From the NCBI GenBank assembly GCA_023387935.1, contig JAEWHG010000170.1, positions 1-30,522 on the forward strand: a stretch of 30,522 nt of DNA. The letters run 5' to 3'. The notes beneath the pieces were generated by a model that was given only the letters and a program-made list of their open reading frames with translations, did not search any database and was not told the DNA's origin. This DNA comes from Bacillota bacterium (GTDB lineage: Bacteria > Bacillota > Clostridia > Peptostreptococcales > Natronincolaceae). Positions 8,223-16,029 of this stretch are shown in pieces. The translations under genes and the position numbers were made by a program. Each line of letters starts with the position of its first letter. Position 1 is the stretch's first letter.

Positions 8223-9098
8223 CTATATCGTTGTCTTTTTATACCTATCAAAATAGCCACTTATTCCAATCAAAGCGATAAGAATGATGATACCTCCAAA
8301 TATTATTCTAGAGTTTAAAGGATCTGAAAATAGAACGATACCTAAGATTGCCGCTATCAAAATTCTGCTAGCAGATACAATAGCTCCGGTTGCATTATCT
8401 ACATACTTGTACCCCATGGTTATAAACACTTGTCCTAATACTCCTGTTACTGCTGATAGAACGATGTTCAATAATACTTTGCTCTCAGGCATTACCAAAT
8501 CTTTTATAACAAAAGGTACATTAATCATTGTTGCTATTAGCATAACATAGAAAATTATAATATAGGATTCATCATGTTTACTAGCTTCTTTAAGAGACAG
8601 TATGCTAATAGCTGCTGCAATAGAGGATAGGATAGAGTAAACATCTCCTATATTGATGCTGGTGAAATCAGGGAATGCGACTAAATAGCAGCCTAACATA
8701 ATTATTCCTAAATATATGTAGCTTTTTTTATCTATTTTATCATTATAAATGATTGGAGCTAATATCAAAACAAATACAGGGTACGTCATCTGCAACATAT
8801 TTGCATTTGTTATCGTAGTATATTGAAATCCAAGAGAAAAAAGCATTATTGAAATACTGTTAAATGCACTTCTAATAAATATATGCTTAAACTTATTCGG
8901 TTTAAATGATTTCTTAGTACTAACTATGTAAATAAACATTACGATGGTACCTAATAAAAATCTACTGAACGAGTTGACTATACCAGACATAGATGAATTC
9001 ATAGTAACCATTTTACCGTAAGAAGAACTAGCTGCAAAGCTTAATGCAGACAATAACACATATATAACGCCTATTAATACTGAATTATTCTTTTTCAT
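8223..9098 (-). CDS. EamA/DMT-family transporter
   Basis: A 291-residue integral membrane protein with about ten hydrophobic helices in two EamA repeats, the usual length and layout of drug/metabolite exporters. The second repeat contains the typical ITMGYKYVDNATGAIVSASR stretch. The start is placed at the ATG at 9098 with AAGGGG upstream; the in-frame TTG at 9107 overlaps that site. It is separated from the amidohydrolase gene upstream by a terminator hairpin and a repeated intergenic element, so it probably has its own promoter. The exported compound is unknown; the neighbouring catabolic genes suggest an amino-acid-like metabolite (inference). Confidence 0.85.
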   Translation of the reverse strand: MKKNNSVLIGVIYVLLSALSFAASSSYGKMVTMNSSMSGIVNSFSRFLLGTIVMFIYIVSTKKSFKPNKFKHIFIRSAFNSISIMLFSLGFQYTTITNANMLQMTYPVFVLILAPIIYNDKIDKKSYIYLGIIMLGCYLVAFPDFTSINIGDVYSILSSIAAAISILSLKEASKHDESYIIIFYVMLIATMINVPFVIKDLVMPESKVLLNIVLSAVTGVLGQVFITMGYKYVDNATGAIVSASRILIAAILGIVLFSDPLNSRIIFGGIIILIALIGISGYFDRYKKTTI

Positions 9099-9143
9099 TG
9101 TGATCAACCCCTTAAAATTTATAGAGAAGGCTCATAAAAAAAC

Positions 9144-9212
9144 TTGTTCGTTATACTCACAAACTTTATGTCGTACTCAATTCTAAATGAATTTAAAATT
9201 TCAAGTGTTCAA
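9144..9212. repeat. dispersed intergenic repeat, copy 1
   Basis: This stretch matches 28473-28546 in two blocks. The first contains ACTCACAAACTTT (E1 TTGTTCGTTATACTCACAAA). The second contains TTCTAA...TTTCAAGTGTTCAA, with an imperfect palindrome at its centre. In both copies a strong hairpin lies next to the CAAGTG end, and a gene starts about 40-45 bp beyond the other end on the minus strand. The middle differs, while the ends and the palindromic core are kept. The family is not recognised. Confidence 0.6.
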
Positions 9213-9257
9213 AAAGAATTTAACATAACTCTAACTATTTAAGCTAGAGTTATGTTA
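9211..9257 (-). terminator. Rho-independent terminator after the amidohydrolase operon
   Basis: A perfect 13-bp stem, TAACATAACTCTA (9221-9233) with its complement at 9245-9257, encloses an 11-nt loop. On the minus strand it is followed by AATTCTTTTT. It lies 43 bp after the M20 gene stop and would end the URO-D/carrier/desulfidase/amidohydrolase transcript. Confidence 0.7.
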
Positions 9258-9300
9258 TTAAAACTTATATAAATATTTAAAGTTTAAAGAAATATATCAG

Positions 9301-10494
9301 CTAATTATCTACATCTGATAGGAATAGATATGCAACAGTAGATAATAGTGCAGACCCAATAGGTAATACATCTTCATTAAATATAACTTTACTATTATGC
9401 TGACCGAACTCATATCCTTCTTCTCTGTTCTTTCCAGCTCCGATGAATAGATATGCGTTGTTTTTAACTTTTTCACATATATATGCAAAGTCTTCTGATC
9501 CTCTTTTTACTACGGGCTCAGTATTTACCTTTATTTCATTGTTAAGCACTTTTGCAAATTCCAAAACTTTATCAGTTAACTCTGTTGATGTTGTTAATGC
9601 TGGCAATGACTTATCAACCTTAAACTCTGCACTTGCCATAAATGCATTAGCTATACTTGTACTAACTGTCTCAAATCTCTTTAATAAGTATTCTCTCTGT
9701 TCTTCATCGTACGTTCTTAATGTTCCTTTTAGTTTTGCACCATCTGGTATTATATTAAATGTACTCTCGGCTTCTATGGATGTAATGGAAAATAGCACAT
9801 TGTTAAATGGATCCACTTCTCTATTGATTACATTGTGTATGCTGTTATATATATTAACAGCGATACTAATTGGATCTATTGTCTCATACGCCCTTGCTCC
9901 ATGGCCACCTCTACCTTTTATAGTTATTTCAAAACTATCATTTGATGCAAATGTCTTTCCGTATCCGTATTCTAAAAATCCTAGTGGACTCTTTGCATCT
10001 ACATGTAAAGCTATAGCAGCACTAATATGTCTATCATCTAAAACTCCGTTATCTAACATTATATTTGCACCAGTTCCACCTTCTTCATCTGGTTGGAACA
10101 TCAGTCTTACTGTACCATTTAACTTGTCTTCTCTTTCCTTTAGAATCTTTGCAGCACCTAGTAACATGGTCCCGTGTAGATCATGACCACAACAATGGGA
10201 GGATTTTTCATTTGACTTAAATGATAAATCGTTTGATTCATACATAGGCAGTGCATCTATATCCGCTCTTAATAAAATTGTTTTATCTCCAGAGCCTATA
10301 TCTGCAACGATTCCCGTTCCATTGATCTCTTTAAAATCAATGCCTATTTCCTCAAGCTTTTTCTTTATATGATTTGAAGTTTTAATTGTGTCATATCCAA
10401 CTTCCGCATTCTCATGGATATATCTTCTTGTTTCTATCAAATCACTTTTTATTTCGTACGCTCCATCAATAATGCTTTTTACAGTTGCTTCCAT
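9301..10494 (-). CDS. M20 family amidohydrolase (N-acyl amino acid / hippurate hydrolase type)
   Basis: A 397-residue cytoplasmic metallohydrolase of the M20D group. Metal-site residues are visible: Cys102, His104 and His107 in HCCGHDLHG, Glu137/138 in QPDEEGG, His164 in ALHVDA, and His366 in GQHNSK. Family members cleave N-acyl groups from amino acids, including N-acetylated S-substituted cysteines in some bacteria. Its ATG lies 1 nt after the stop of the cysteine-desulfidase homologue, whose last codons provide the GAGGG ribosome binding site, so the two are translationally coupled. That coupling supports deacylation feeding the desulfidase (inference). Confidence 0.9.
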   Translation of the reverse strand: MEATVKSIIDGAYEIKSDLIETRRYIHENAEVGYDTIKTSNHIKKKLEEIGIDFKEINGTGIVADIGSGDKTILLRADIDALPMYESNDLSFKSNEKSSHCCGHDLHGTMLLGAAKILKEREDKLNGTVRLMFQPDEEGGTGANIMLDNGVLDDRHISAAIALHVDAKSPLGFLEYGYGKTFASNDSFEITIKGRGGHGARAYETIDPISIAVNIYNSIHNVINREVDPFNNVLFSITSIEAESTFNIIPDGAKLKGTLRTYDEEQREYLLKRFETVSTSIANAFMASAEFKVDKSLPALTTSTELTDKVLEFAKVLNNEIKVNTEPVVKRGSEDFAYICEKVKNNAYLFIGAGKNREEGYEFGQHNSKVIFNEDVLPIGSALLSTVAYLFLSDVDN

Positions 10495-10495
10495 T

Positions 10496-11797
10496 CTACA
10501 TCCCTCTATCTAGCATTATTTCAATAACAGTATCATCCACAGGCTTCATTCCATTAGAACTCAGTTTTCTAAGATTTCTAATGCTTTCTTCTGCACTTTT
10601 ATCAGCTATTCCATTATAATCTTTAACAATAGTGCCTTCAATAGCTAATAAGGCTGATTGTACGGCAGTAGCCGCCGCAGTACCTAACTTAAGTGCACAA
10701 CCTGGCTTAGCTCCATCACATATTACACCAGCTTGATTTGCAATAATATTGTTAATCGTCCCTGTAATCGCATCTTTACCTGCTAATAACCATGCTATTG
10801 CTGATCCAGATCCTATAGATGCTGCCAAACTACAACCACATAGGTTTGATAATCTACCAATATATTTTTTTACATAGGATGTAATGATATGACTAATAGC
10901 TAAAGCTTTAGCTAAGTCTTCATTGCTTACATCTTTAATTTCTTTATATGCAGCTAAAGGTAATATGGCAGTTAATCCATTATTTCCACTTCCACTTGAA
11001 CTCATAACCGGCATCACTTGACCTGACATCCTAACATCCGATGCTGCTGCAGTTAACATATATGCCAAATTTGCAAGGTCTTTTGAAATTAGACCGTTTT
11101 CAATGTTTTTATTATAATTGTATCCTGTTCCTAAGCCATACTTTGCTCCGATTCCTTCTTTGGCTACCTTAACATTCATTTCCATACCATCTAATAAAAA
11201 CTTAATATCTTCATATTTAAGCTCTTCAATTTCTTTAACAATAGTATCGATTGGTAAATCGTAAAAGCTTTCATTAGAACTATTATTTACAGCTTGTTCC
11301 TCTACTTCATTTCTTTTATTGAATATTTCCTTACCATCCAATGACAAATAAACGATATTATCATGCTTATCTTCAGTTATTGCAACTGTCGTGTGAATAG
11401 AATTTTTTACGGTTGTTTTTATATAAACTGGTTTCTTATTATCCTTAGCAACTGTAACATCTACTTCATAGGTTCCTAATGCGTTTTCTGAATTTCTTAA
11501 TTCTTCATCTGTAATTTTCCCTAAAATCTCTAATCCATGTTTTGGAGATGTTGCTGCTCCTAGGGAGGCAGCAACATCTAATCCTATCTTATCTGTATTT
11601 GGTATGCCAACATCCATACCATTTTTATATATACCTTTACTTACTTCTACTGTTATCTTTGAAATTTTCTTAGAATCCATAGGTAATGCATCTACTGCAT
11701 AAGCCGTATTTAATGCAACTGCTACTGGCTCAGTACATCCAACTGCAGGTTTAACTTCTCTATTTAATGTCTCAATAATATGTCTTTTAATATCCAT
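10496..11797 (-). CDS. L-cysteine desulfidase family protein (UPF0597, CyuA/YhaM-like)
   Basis: A 433-residue protein matching the UPF0597 family. Characterised members use an oxygen-sensitive Fe-S cluster to break L-cysteine into sulfide, ammonia and pyruvate. Candidate cluster cysteines are Cys320 and Cys322 (LSNLCGCSLA), Cys360 and Cys367 (VICDGAKPGCALK); Cys21 lies in the conserved AVGCTEPVA start motif. The Gly/Ser-rich VMSSSGSGNNG near 264-274 is also typical. Length is normal. It is the third gene of the minus-strand operon, 41 bp after the carrier gene and coupled to the amidohydrolase. The true substrate may be cysteine or a related thiol or other amino acid; the family includes uncharacterised members. 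Confidence 0.88.
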   Translation of the reverse strand: MDIKRHIIETLNREVKPAVGCTEPVAVALNTAYAVDALPMDSKKISKITVEVSKGIYKNGMDVGIPNTDKIGLDVAASLGAATSPKHGLEILGKITDEELRNSENALGTYEVDVTVAKDNKKPVYIKTTVKNSIHTTVAITEDKHDNIVYLSLDGKEIFNKRNEVEEQAVNNSSNESFYDLPIDTIVKEIEELKYEDIKFLLDGMEMNVKVAKEGIGAKYGLGTGYNYNKNIENGLISKDLANLAYMLTAAASDVRMSGQVMPVMSSSGSGNNGLTAILPLAAYKEIKDVSNEDLAKALAISHIITSYVKKYIGRLSNLCGCSLAASIGSGSAIAWLLAGKDAITGTINNIIANQAGVICDGAKPGCALKLGTAAATAVQSALLAIEGTIVKDYNGIADKSAEESIRNLRKLSSNGMKPVDDTVIEIMLDRGM

Positions 11798-11837
11798 TTT
11801 AATAACTCCTTACCTTTTCTATTTAAGTCTATATGAC

Positions 11838-13250
11838 TTAGAATGGTCCTAGATTTATTGCTGCAGCGAAGGCTACACATATAGCTCCAATTATGGTATT
11901 TGTAAGAATTATCTTCCATATAAATTTAAAGTATTTTGGATAATTGATACCTGCTATTGCTATTGCTCCTGATGTTAATGGAGACATTGGTAATAAAAGG
12001 TTAGTAATACCATCACCATATTGGAATGCTGCACAAACAGTTTGTTGAGTTATACCTAATATATCTCCTATAGGTGATAGGATTGGTATCGTAACAGCAG
12101 CTTGACCCGCTCCAGAGATTATGAAGAAGTTTGTAATGTATTGAATAAAATACATTAGCACTGCACCTACTACTTTTGGTGCTCCTTCTAACATTCCAGA
12201 CATTGCATATACAATCGTATCGATCATTCCTGCATCTTCCATAACGATTCCTATGGCTTTTGCAAATCCTACTACCATTATACCGCTAACCATTCCAGCT
12301 GCCCCTTTAACAAATAAGTCCATTAGTTGGTTTGGAGTATATCTAGCAATAACTCCAACTGCTACCATCATCATTAGGAATATAGCTGGCACATCTGTTT
12401 TAAAGTCTCCTCCTGTTAATGCTGTACGAATAACAAATACCATACCTACAAATACGGCTAATAATATTGATATATTTCTAGCATCTAATTTAGGCATTTC
12501 TTTTGTCTCGGTCTCTGCTTTTGCAGCTTGCTCAATATCATACATAATACTGTTCTTTGGATCTTTTCTAATGCTCTTTGCATACTTTACTGTCCAAAAT
12601 GAAACTGAAGCATTGAATCCAACAAATGCTATAACTCTAAACCATGCAGCGGAGAATAAAGGTAAACCAACTAGACCTTGAGCTGTACCTATTGTAAATG
12701 GATTAAAAATACCACTAGCTAATCCAGCTCCTCCACCAGCAACTACGATACTGATTCCTACCAAAGCATCTAGTCCCATGGAACGTGCAAGTAAAACTCC
12801 CAAAGGAACAAACGCTAGGTAAGCCTCTAATGTTCCAATAAATGTAGGTATTAATGAGAAAATAAATACTAATACAGGTATAAAATAAATATCTTTTCCT
12901 TTAGCTTTAGAAATGGCACTGTTTAAAAATGATTGAATAGCACCAGTACTAGTAACTACTGAAAAAGTACCTCCTACTATTAAAATTAGAAAACTTATCC
13001 AAGCTGTTGATAAAAATCCTCTAGGTATTGCTGTAAATATATCCATTATAGAAGCTGGATTTGCTTCCGTTCTATGATATGAGCTTGGGTCAACCAATAC
13101 TCTTCCTGTAGCTACGTCTTCAACACGATTATATTGTCCTGCTGGAACTATGTAGGTTAACAATGCTGCGAAAAGTATGATGCAACTAATGATGATTAGA
13201 GTATGTGGAAATTCTCTTTCTTTTTTAAGGCCACTAATATTTTTTGCCAT
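11838..13250 (-). CDS. YfcC/DcuC-superfamily carrier
   Basis: A polytopic membrane protein of 470 residues (start at 13250) with about 11-12 hydrophobic segments. Family-typical stretches include YIVPAGQYNR near the N-terminus, SLIPTFIGTLEAYLAF, AGGGAGLASGIFNPFTIGTAQ in the middle and ISGAGQAAVTIPILSPIGD near the end. YfcC-type carriers are thought to move carboxylates, amino acids or peptides in anaerobes; substrates are mostly unproven. AGGGGG is only 3 nt from the ATG at 13256 but 9 nt from the ATG at 13250, so the second is preferred. Placed before the desulfidase and amidohydrolase genes, it is the likely importer of the pathway substrate. Confidence 0.87.
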   Translation of the reverse strand: MAKNISGLKKEREFPHTLIIISCIILFAALLTYIVPAGQYNRVEDVATGRVLVDPSSYHRTEANPASIMDIFTAIPRGFLSTAWISFLILIVGGTFSVVTSTGAIQSFLNSAISKAKGKDIYFIPVLVFIFSLIPTFIGTLEAYLAFVPLGVLLARSMGLDALVGISIVVAGGGAGLASGIFNPFTIGTAQGLVGLPLFSAAWFRVIAFVGFNASVSFWTVKYAKSIRKDPKNSIMYDIEQAAKAETETKEMPKLDARNISILLAVFVGMVFVIRTALTGGDFKTDVPAIFLMMMVAVGVIARYTPNQLMDLFVKGAAGMVSGIMVVGFAKAIGIVMEDAGMIDTIVYAMSGMLEGAPKVVGAVLMYFIQYITNFFIISGAGQAAVTIPILSPIGDILGITQQTVCAAFQYGDGITNLLLPMSPLTSGAIAIAGINYPKYFKFIWKIILTNTIIGAICVAFAAAINLGPF

Positions 13251-13267
13251 ATCCATATTCCCCCTAA

Positions 13268-14302
13268 TTATATACTTACAACTTTTCTAAGTTCTTCTAC
13301 TGATCTTCTAAGTGCTTTTAGGTTTTCTTCTGCTGTTTTAGGATCCACAACACATCCTGGCCCTAAAATAAAGCCTTTACCATCAATAGATTCTATAGCT
13401 TCCATGGCATGAGTCATTATTTCTTCAGCATTGCTTCTAGCCATTATACTGTCATAATTTAATACGCCATCAACAAAGAATGGTACTTCTTGTATTCCGC
13501 CTAAAAAACATTTATCTGTTTTACTTCTTGCCTCTGCTAAGCTTGGATAGGTATGTCTATCATGCCAGTTGAGGCAATTAACTGGGTAATTCTCTAGTAC
13601 TGTATCGAACATTATGTTATTACCATGCATATGGATAATGTTAAAATATGTTTGATCAGAATATGACTTTATTAACTCAAGATCGTACTTCATTCCAAAC
13701 TCTTTAAAGTCTTCGTCGTTCATTAAATCATAAGTAGCATTTTGGGTTGCAAAGAAGAAACCACTTACTCCAGCATTAATATTTTCTTTAACAAAATTAA
13801 CTGTTGTTTCAGTTATAACCTTTAATGCTTGATGAACTGCTGCTGGATTCTCTTTAATGTCTGTAAGTAATCTATCACCTGCTAATTTCTTTAACGTAGA
13901 AATTGGGCTAAATATAGTTTGCACAAATGGCGTATCTTTTGCAATTCTCTTAGATACTTGTTGTGCCAGCTGTACTTGTTTACCCCAAGTACCATAGTAT
14001 GCAGGTAATACTTCAAGCCTTGTATAATCTTCTACTTCCTTTATGCCTGGTGACAAAACGATTGGTTCATGATACTTATGACAATATATCTTTAGCTGTG
14101 CCCCCCAATCTTGAATTGAATATGTCCCAAATGGCATTAACTTTATGAAGTCAAAGTCGTACTCTTCGTTGAACTCCACTTGTCTCTGTGCTAATGATAC
14201 TGGATCTTGATCCACTTCTGAAAAATGCATCCACGCGCTGACAGGAACCCTATCTACTTCTTCACTTCTTAATGCAGCTTTAATCCTTTGTTCTCTGTTC
14301 AT
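13268..14302 (-). CDS. uroporphyrinogen-decarboxylase-like (URO-D superfamily) protein
   Basis: A 344-residue URO-D fold protein; MNREQRIKAAL...DRVPVSAW is the typical start of the MtaA/CmuA-like branch rather than of haem-pathway HemE. In methyltransferases of this branch a zinc site HxC...C activates a thiol. Here the corresponding residues appear to be HMH (224-226) and Cys317 in LGPGCVVD, so the middle cysteine is replaced by His. No corrinoid protein or haem gene is nearby. It is the first gene of the operon with the YfcC carrier, desulfidase homologue and amidohydrolase, 17 bp before the carrier, with AGGGGG 9 nt before its ATG. A thiol- or methyl-related role is inferred; the reaction is unknown. 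Confidence 0.82.
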   Translation of the reverse strand: MNREQRIKAALRSEEVDRVPVSAWMHFSEVDQDPVSLAQRQVEFNEEYDFDFIKLMPFGTYSIQDWGAQLKIYCHKYHEPIVLSPGIKEVEDYTRLEVLPAYYGTWGKQVQLAQQVSKRIAKDTPFVQTIFSPISTLKKLAGDRLLTDIKENPAAVHQALKVITETTVNFVKENINAGVSGFFFATQNATYDLMNDEDFKEFGMKYDLELIKSYSDQTYFNIIHMHGNNIMFDTVLENYPVNCLNWHDRHTYPSLAEARSKTDKCFLGGIQEVPFFVDGVLNYDSIMARSNAEEIMTHAMEAIESIDGKGFILGPGCVVDPKTAEENLKALRRSVEELRKVVSI

Positions 14303-14499
14303 TATAACTTTCCCCCTAATTATTAATTTTCATTAACTCTTTGAAGAACTTTAAAGCTATAATAATTGCTACATTTTTATATCGAAATGATTGGATTCCC
14401 ACACTTTATTTATATACATTGTCAAATTTGATTAGCTCAATTTGTGATATATTTTGATTTACATTCTTCACAATCTAATTAAGTCTACTACTTATGTAT

Positions 14500-14528
14500 T
14501 TGACATAATTCTTGTATAAAATTATAAT
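14500..14528 (+). promoter_or_regulatory. consensus promoter toward the AraC-family gene
   Basis: TTGACA (14500-14505), a 17-bp spacer and TATAAT (14523-14528) form an exact housekeeping promoter on the plus strand. Transcription would begin near 14535 and leave a leader of about 210 nt before the regulator gene, running through the direct repeats and the inverted repeat. Confidence 0.65.
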
Positions 14529-14603
14529 AATAAATATAATTACTTTTTATTTGATGTGAGGTCATTAATAAATGTAATTACTTTTTACCTTATATGAGGG
14601 CAT
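14521..14603 (-). promoter_or_regulatory. candidate AraC operator (direct repeats) and operon -10
   Basis: Two 34-bp direct repeats, 14532-14565 and 14570-14603, match at 28 of 34 positions with a 38-bp period. Each carries TAATTACTTTTTA and an ATGAGG/GTGAGG block. On the minus strand they lie just upstream of a TATAAT at 14526-14521 that has no good -35, the layout of an AraC-activated promoter for the URO-D operon. Repeats and -10 are seen; binding is inferred. The rest of 14303-14520 holds no gene and no riboswitch that I recognise. Confidence 0.55.
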
Positions 14604-14625
14604 CATCTATTATGCTTTTGTAGCA

Positions 14626-14673
14626 ATTATTTAAACAAAATGAATTGTCGAATAATTCATTTGTTTAAATAAT
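14626..14673. repeat. 20-bp near-perfect inverted repeat in the AraC leader
   Basis: The left arm 14626-14646 (ATTATTTAAACAAAATGAATT) and right arm 14654-14673 are complementary over 20 bp with one extra A, around GTCGAAT. TTGTCGAAT occurs at the loop (14645-14653) and again at 14682-14690. No clear U-tract follows, so it may be an operator or an RNA hairpin rather than a plain terminator. Confidence 0.55.
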
Positions 14674-14747
14674 ATCATATTTTGTCGAATTCCTATTAGG
14701 GGTTCATTTAATCTAAAGTAGAGTTTATTTTAAGGTGGTATGAAATT

Positions 14748-15680
14748 ATGAGTAAAAATAGCATCAAATGTAGTAATAGTTGTAATGCCCTCTATAATGA
14801 TTTTTTAGCATCCGAAAAAACACACTTAGAGACTCTTTTGCATAATTTTAAGAACAGTGAACAAAACTATTGTGCATTTATTTTAAAAAATATTCCATAT
14901 GATTTTAAAGAGAATTTTCCTTATACTAAAATAATTTATGTAACAAATGGTAGCTTAAATGTTCATGTTAATGATTTATCTACTATATTAAGTAGAGATC
15001 ACTTTCTTTTTGTAAATGCACATTCAGACCTTAAAATTGATGCAAATACGGAAGACACTTCATATTTCAATTTTTACTTTAAAAGAAAGTTTTTTCATCC
15101 TGAATTTATGAAAAAACTTTCTGAATACGAACTCTTTTATAACTTTATTAATTTTTGTTTAATGGGAAAAGAAGATAATAAAGCCCATATACTGTTTCAA
15201 TGTAATAATTTTACAGTAAGGCAATTATTGTACATTATGTTATCTTTAATAAAAAATAATAATAGCGATCTATTAGAAAGTTCTACCCTATTCCTTTTTG
15301 AATATTTAAATAACTCTAAAGACAGTAAAGTTCTTACATCTATGTCTACTCTTATAAATGCGTCCTTAGTAAATTCAATGGTTAAATACATATCCATGAA
15401 TTATAATCATGTTACTTTAGATAGTTTATCTAAATATTTCAATTACCACCCAAATTATATATCTAGCTTAATTAAAAAAGAAACAAAAATGACATTTCTC
15501 CAACATGTTCAAGCTGCAAAATTAAAGGAAGCTGCATACTTATTAATAAATACTGATTCTTATATTAAGGATATACTTCTTGATTTGGGCTATGTAGATA
15601 CTTCTTACTTCAATAAAATATTTAAAGAAACATATCATTGTACACCAAGTGAATATAGATTAAAATATAAAGCTACATAA
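14748..15680 (+). CDS. AraC-family transcriptional regulator
   Basis: A 310-residue protein. The N-terminal part (to about 200) has a cupin-like beta pattern expected of ligand binding. The C-terminal part (about 212-308) carries the two helix-turn-helix units of AraC proteins, with SLSKYFNYHPNYISSLIKKE and the second-HTH signature DILLDLGYVDTSYFNKIFKE...TPSEYR. AAGGTGG precedes the ATG. It is divergent from the URO-D/YfcC/desulfidase/amidohydrolase operon and separated from it by 445 bp of direct and inverted repeats, so it is the probable regulator of that operon and possibly of itself. The ligand is unknown, presumably the operon substrate. Confidence 0.9.
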   Translation: MSKNSIKCSNSCNALYNDFLASEKTHLETLLHNFKNSEQNYCAFILKNIPYDFKENFPYTKIIYVTNGSLNVHVNDLSTILSRDHFLFVNAHSDLKIDANTEDTSYFNFYFKRKFFHPEFMKKLSEYELFYNFINFCLMGKEDNKAHILFQCNNFTVRQLLYIMLSLIKNNNSDLLESSTLFLFEYLNNSKDSKVLTSMSTLINASLVNSMVKYISMNYNHVTLDSLSKYFNYHPNYISSLIKKETKMTFLQHVQAAKLKEAAYLLINTDSYIKDILLDLGYVDTSYFNKIFKETYHCTPSEYRLKYKAT

Positions 15681-15824
15681 GTAGATGCTAATGAAAAAGG
15701 CATGCTTTTATTTAACAAATTTAAATAGAACGGTTATTAATATACATATGACAACACTCCTTTAAAATATGGTCTAGGGATTATATTTTATTAGAGTTCT
15801 GCCAATATGTATTTTTTTATATGC

Positions 15825-15856
15825 AAAAAAGTGCTGGTTTTTTTCACTACCAGCAC
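15825..15856 (-). terminator. Rho-independent terminator downstream of the M23 gene
   Basis: On the minus strand an 8-bp stem, GTGCTGGT with ACCAGCAC (15856-15849 and 15838-15831), has a 10-nt loop and is followed by six Ts (15830-15825). It would stop transcripts of the M23 peptidase gene. The remaining gene-free DNA between 15681 and 16029 is AT-rich and shows no other supported feature. Confidence 0.7.
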
Positions 15857-16029
15857 CAAATATTATAGAGCTACTTTCCCCTATAACTTAAATATTTAAT
15901 TTAAAATTAAAACTAATCTAAAAAACCTATTACAAGCGAATTTACTAGTTGAACATCATTAATAAACTATATCAATCTAGTGCTAGTAATATTATTTATT
16001 ATGCTTCAGAAGTAAATTCACTATTTTTA

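Noticed and set aside
9443..10186. 247-codon open frame on the plus strand
   Set aside because: It is antisense to the M20 amidohydrolase, whose catalytic motifs are intact; low-complexity Ser/Leu content and no ribosome binding site.
12253..12681. 142-codon open frame on the plus strand
   Set aside because: Antisense to the YfcC-type carrier; hydrophobic shadow of its membrane helices.
14420..14425. TTGACA on the minus strand before the URO-D operon
   Set aside because: No -10 element lies at 16-18 bp; the TATAAA nearby is far too close.
14303..14520. possible riboswitch in the leader of the URO-D operon
   Set aside because: No conserved core of the SAM, cobalamin, glycine or other familiar classes was recognised; AT-rich without stable nested stems.
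14573..14590. possible third WalR box beginning TGTAAT
   Set aside because: The second half-site (TTTACC) does not match TGTWAH; it is part of the AraC-region direct repeat.
15690..15712. possible hairpin AAAAAGGCATGCTTTTA as AraC gene terminator
   Set aside because: Pairing breaks in the middle and GCATGC is self-complementary on its own; the stem is too weak to call.
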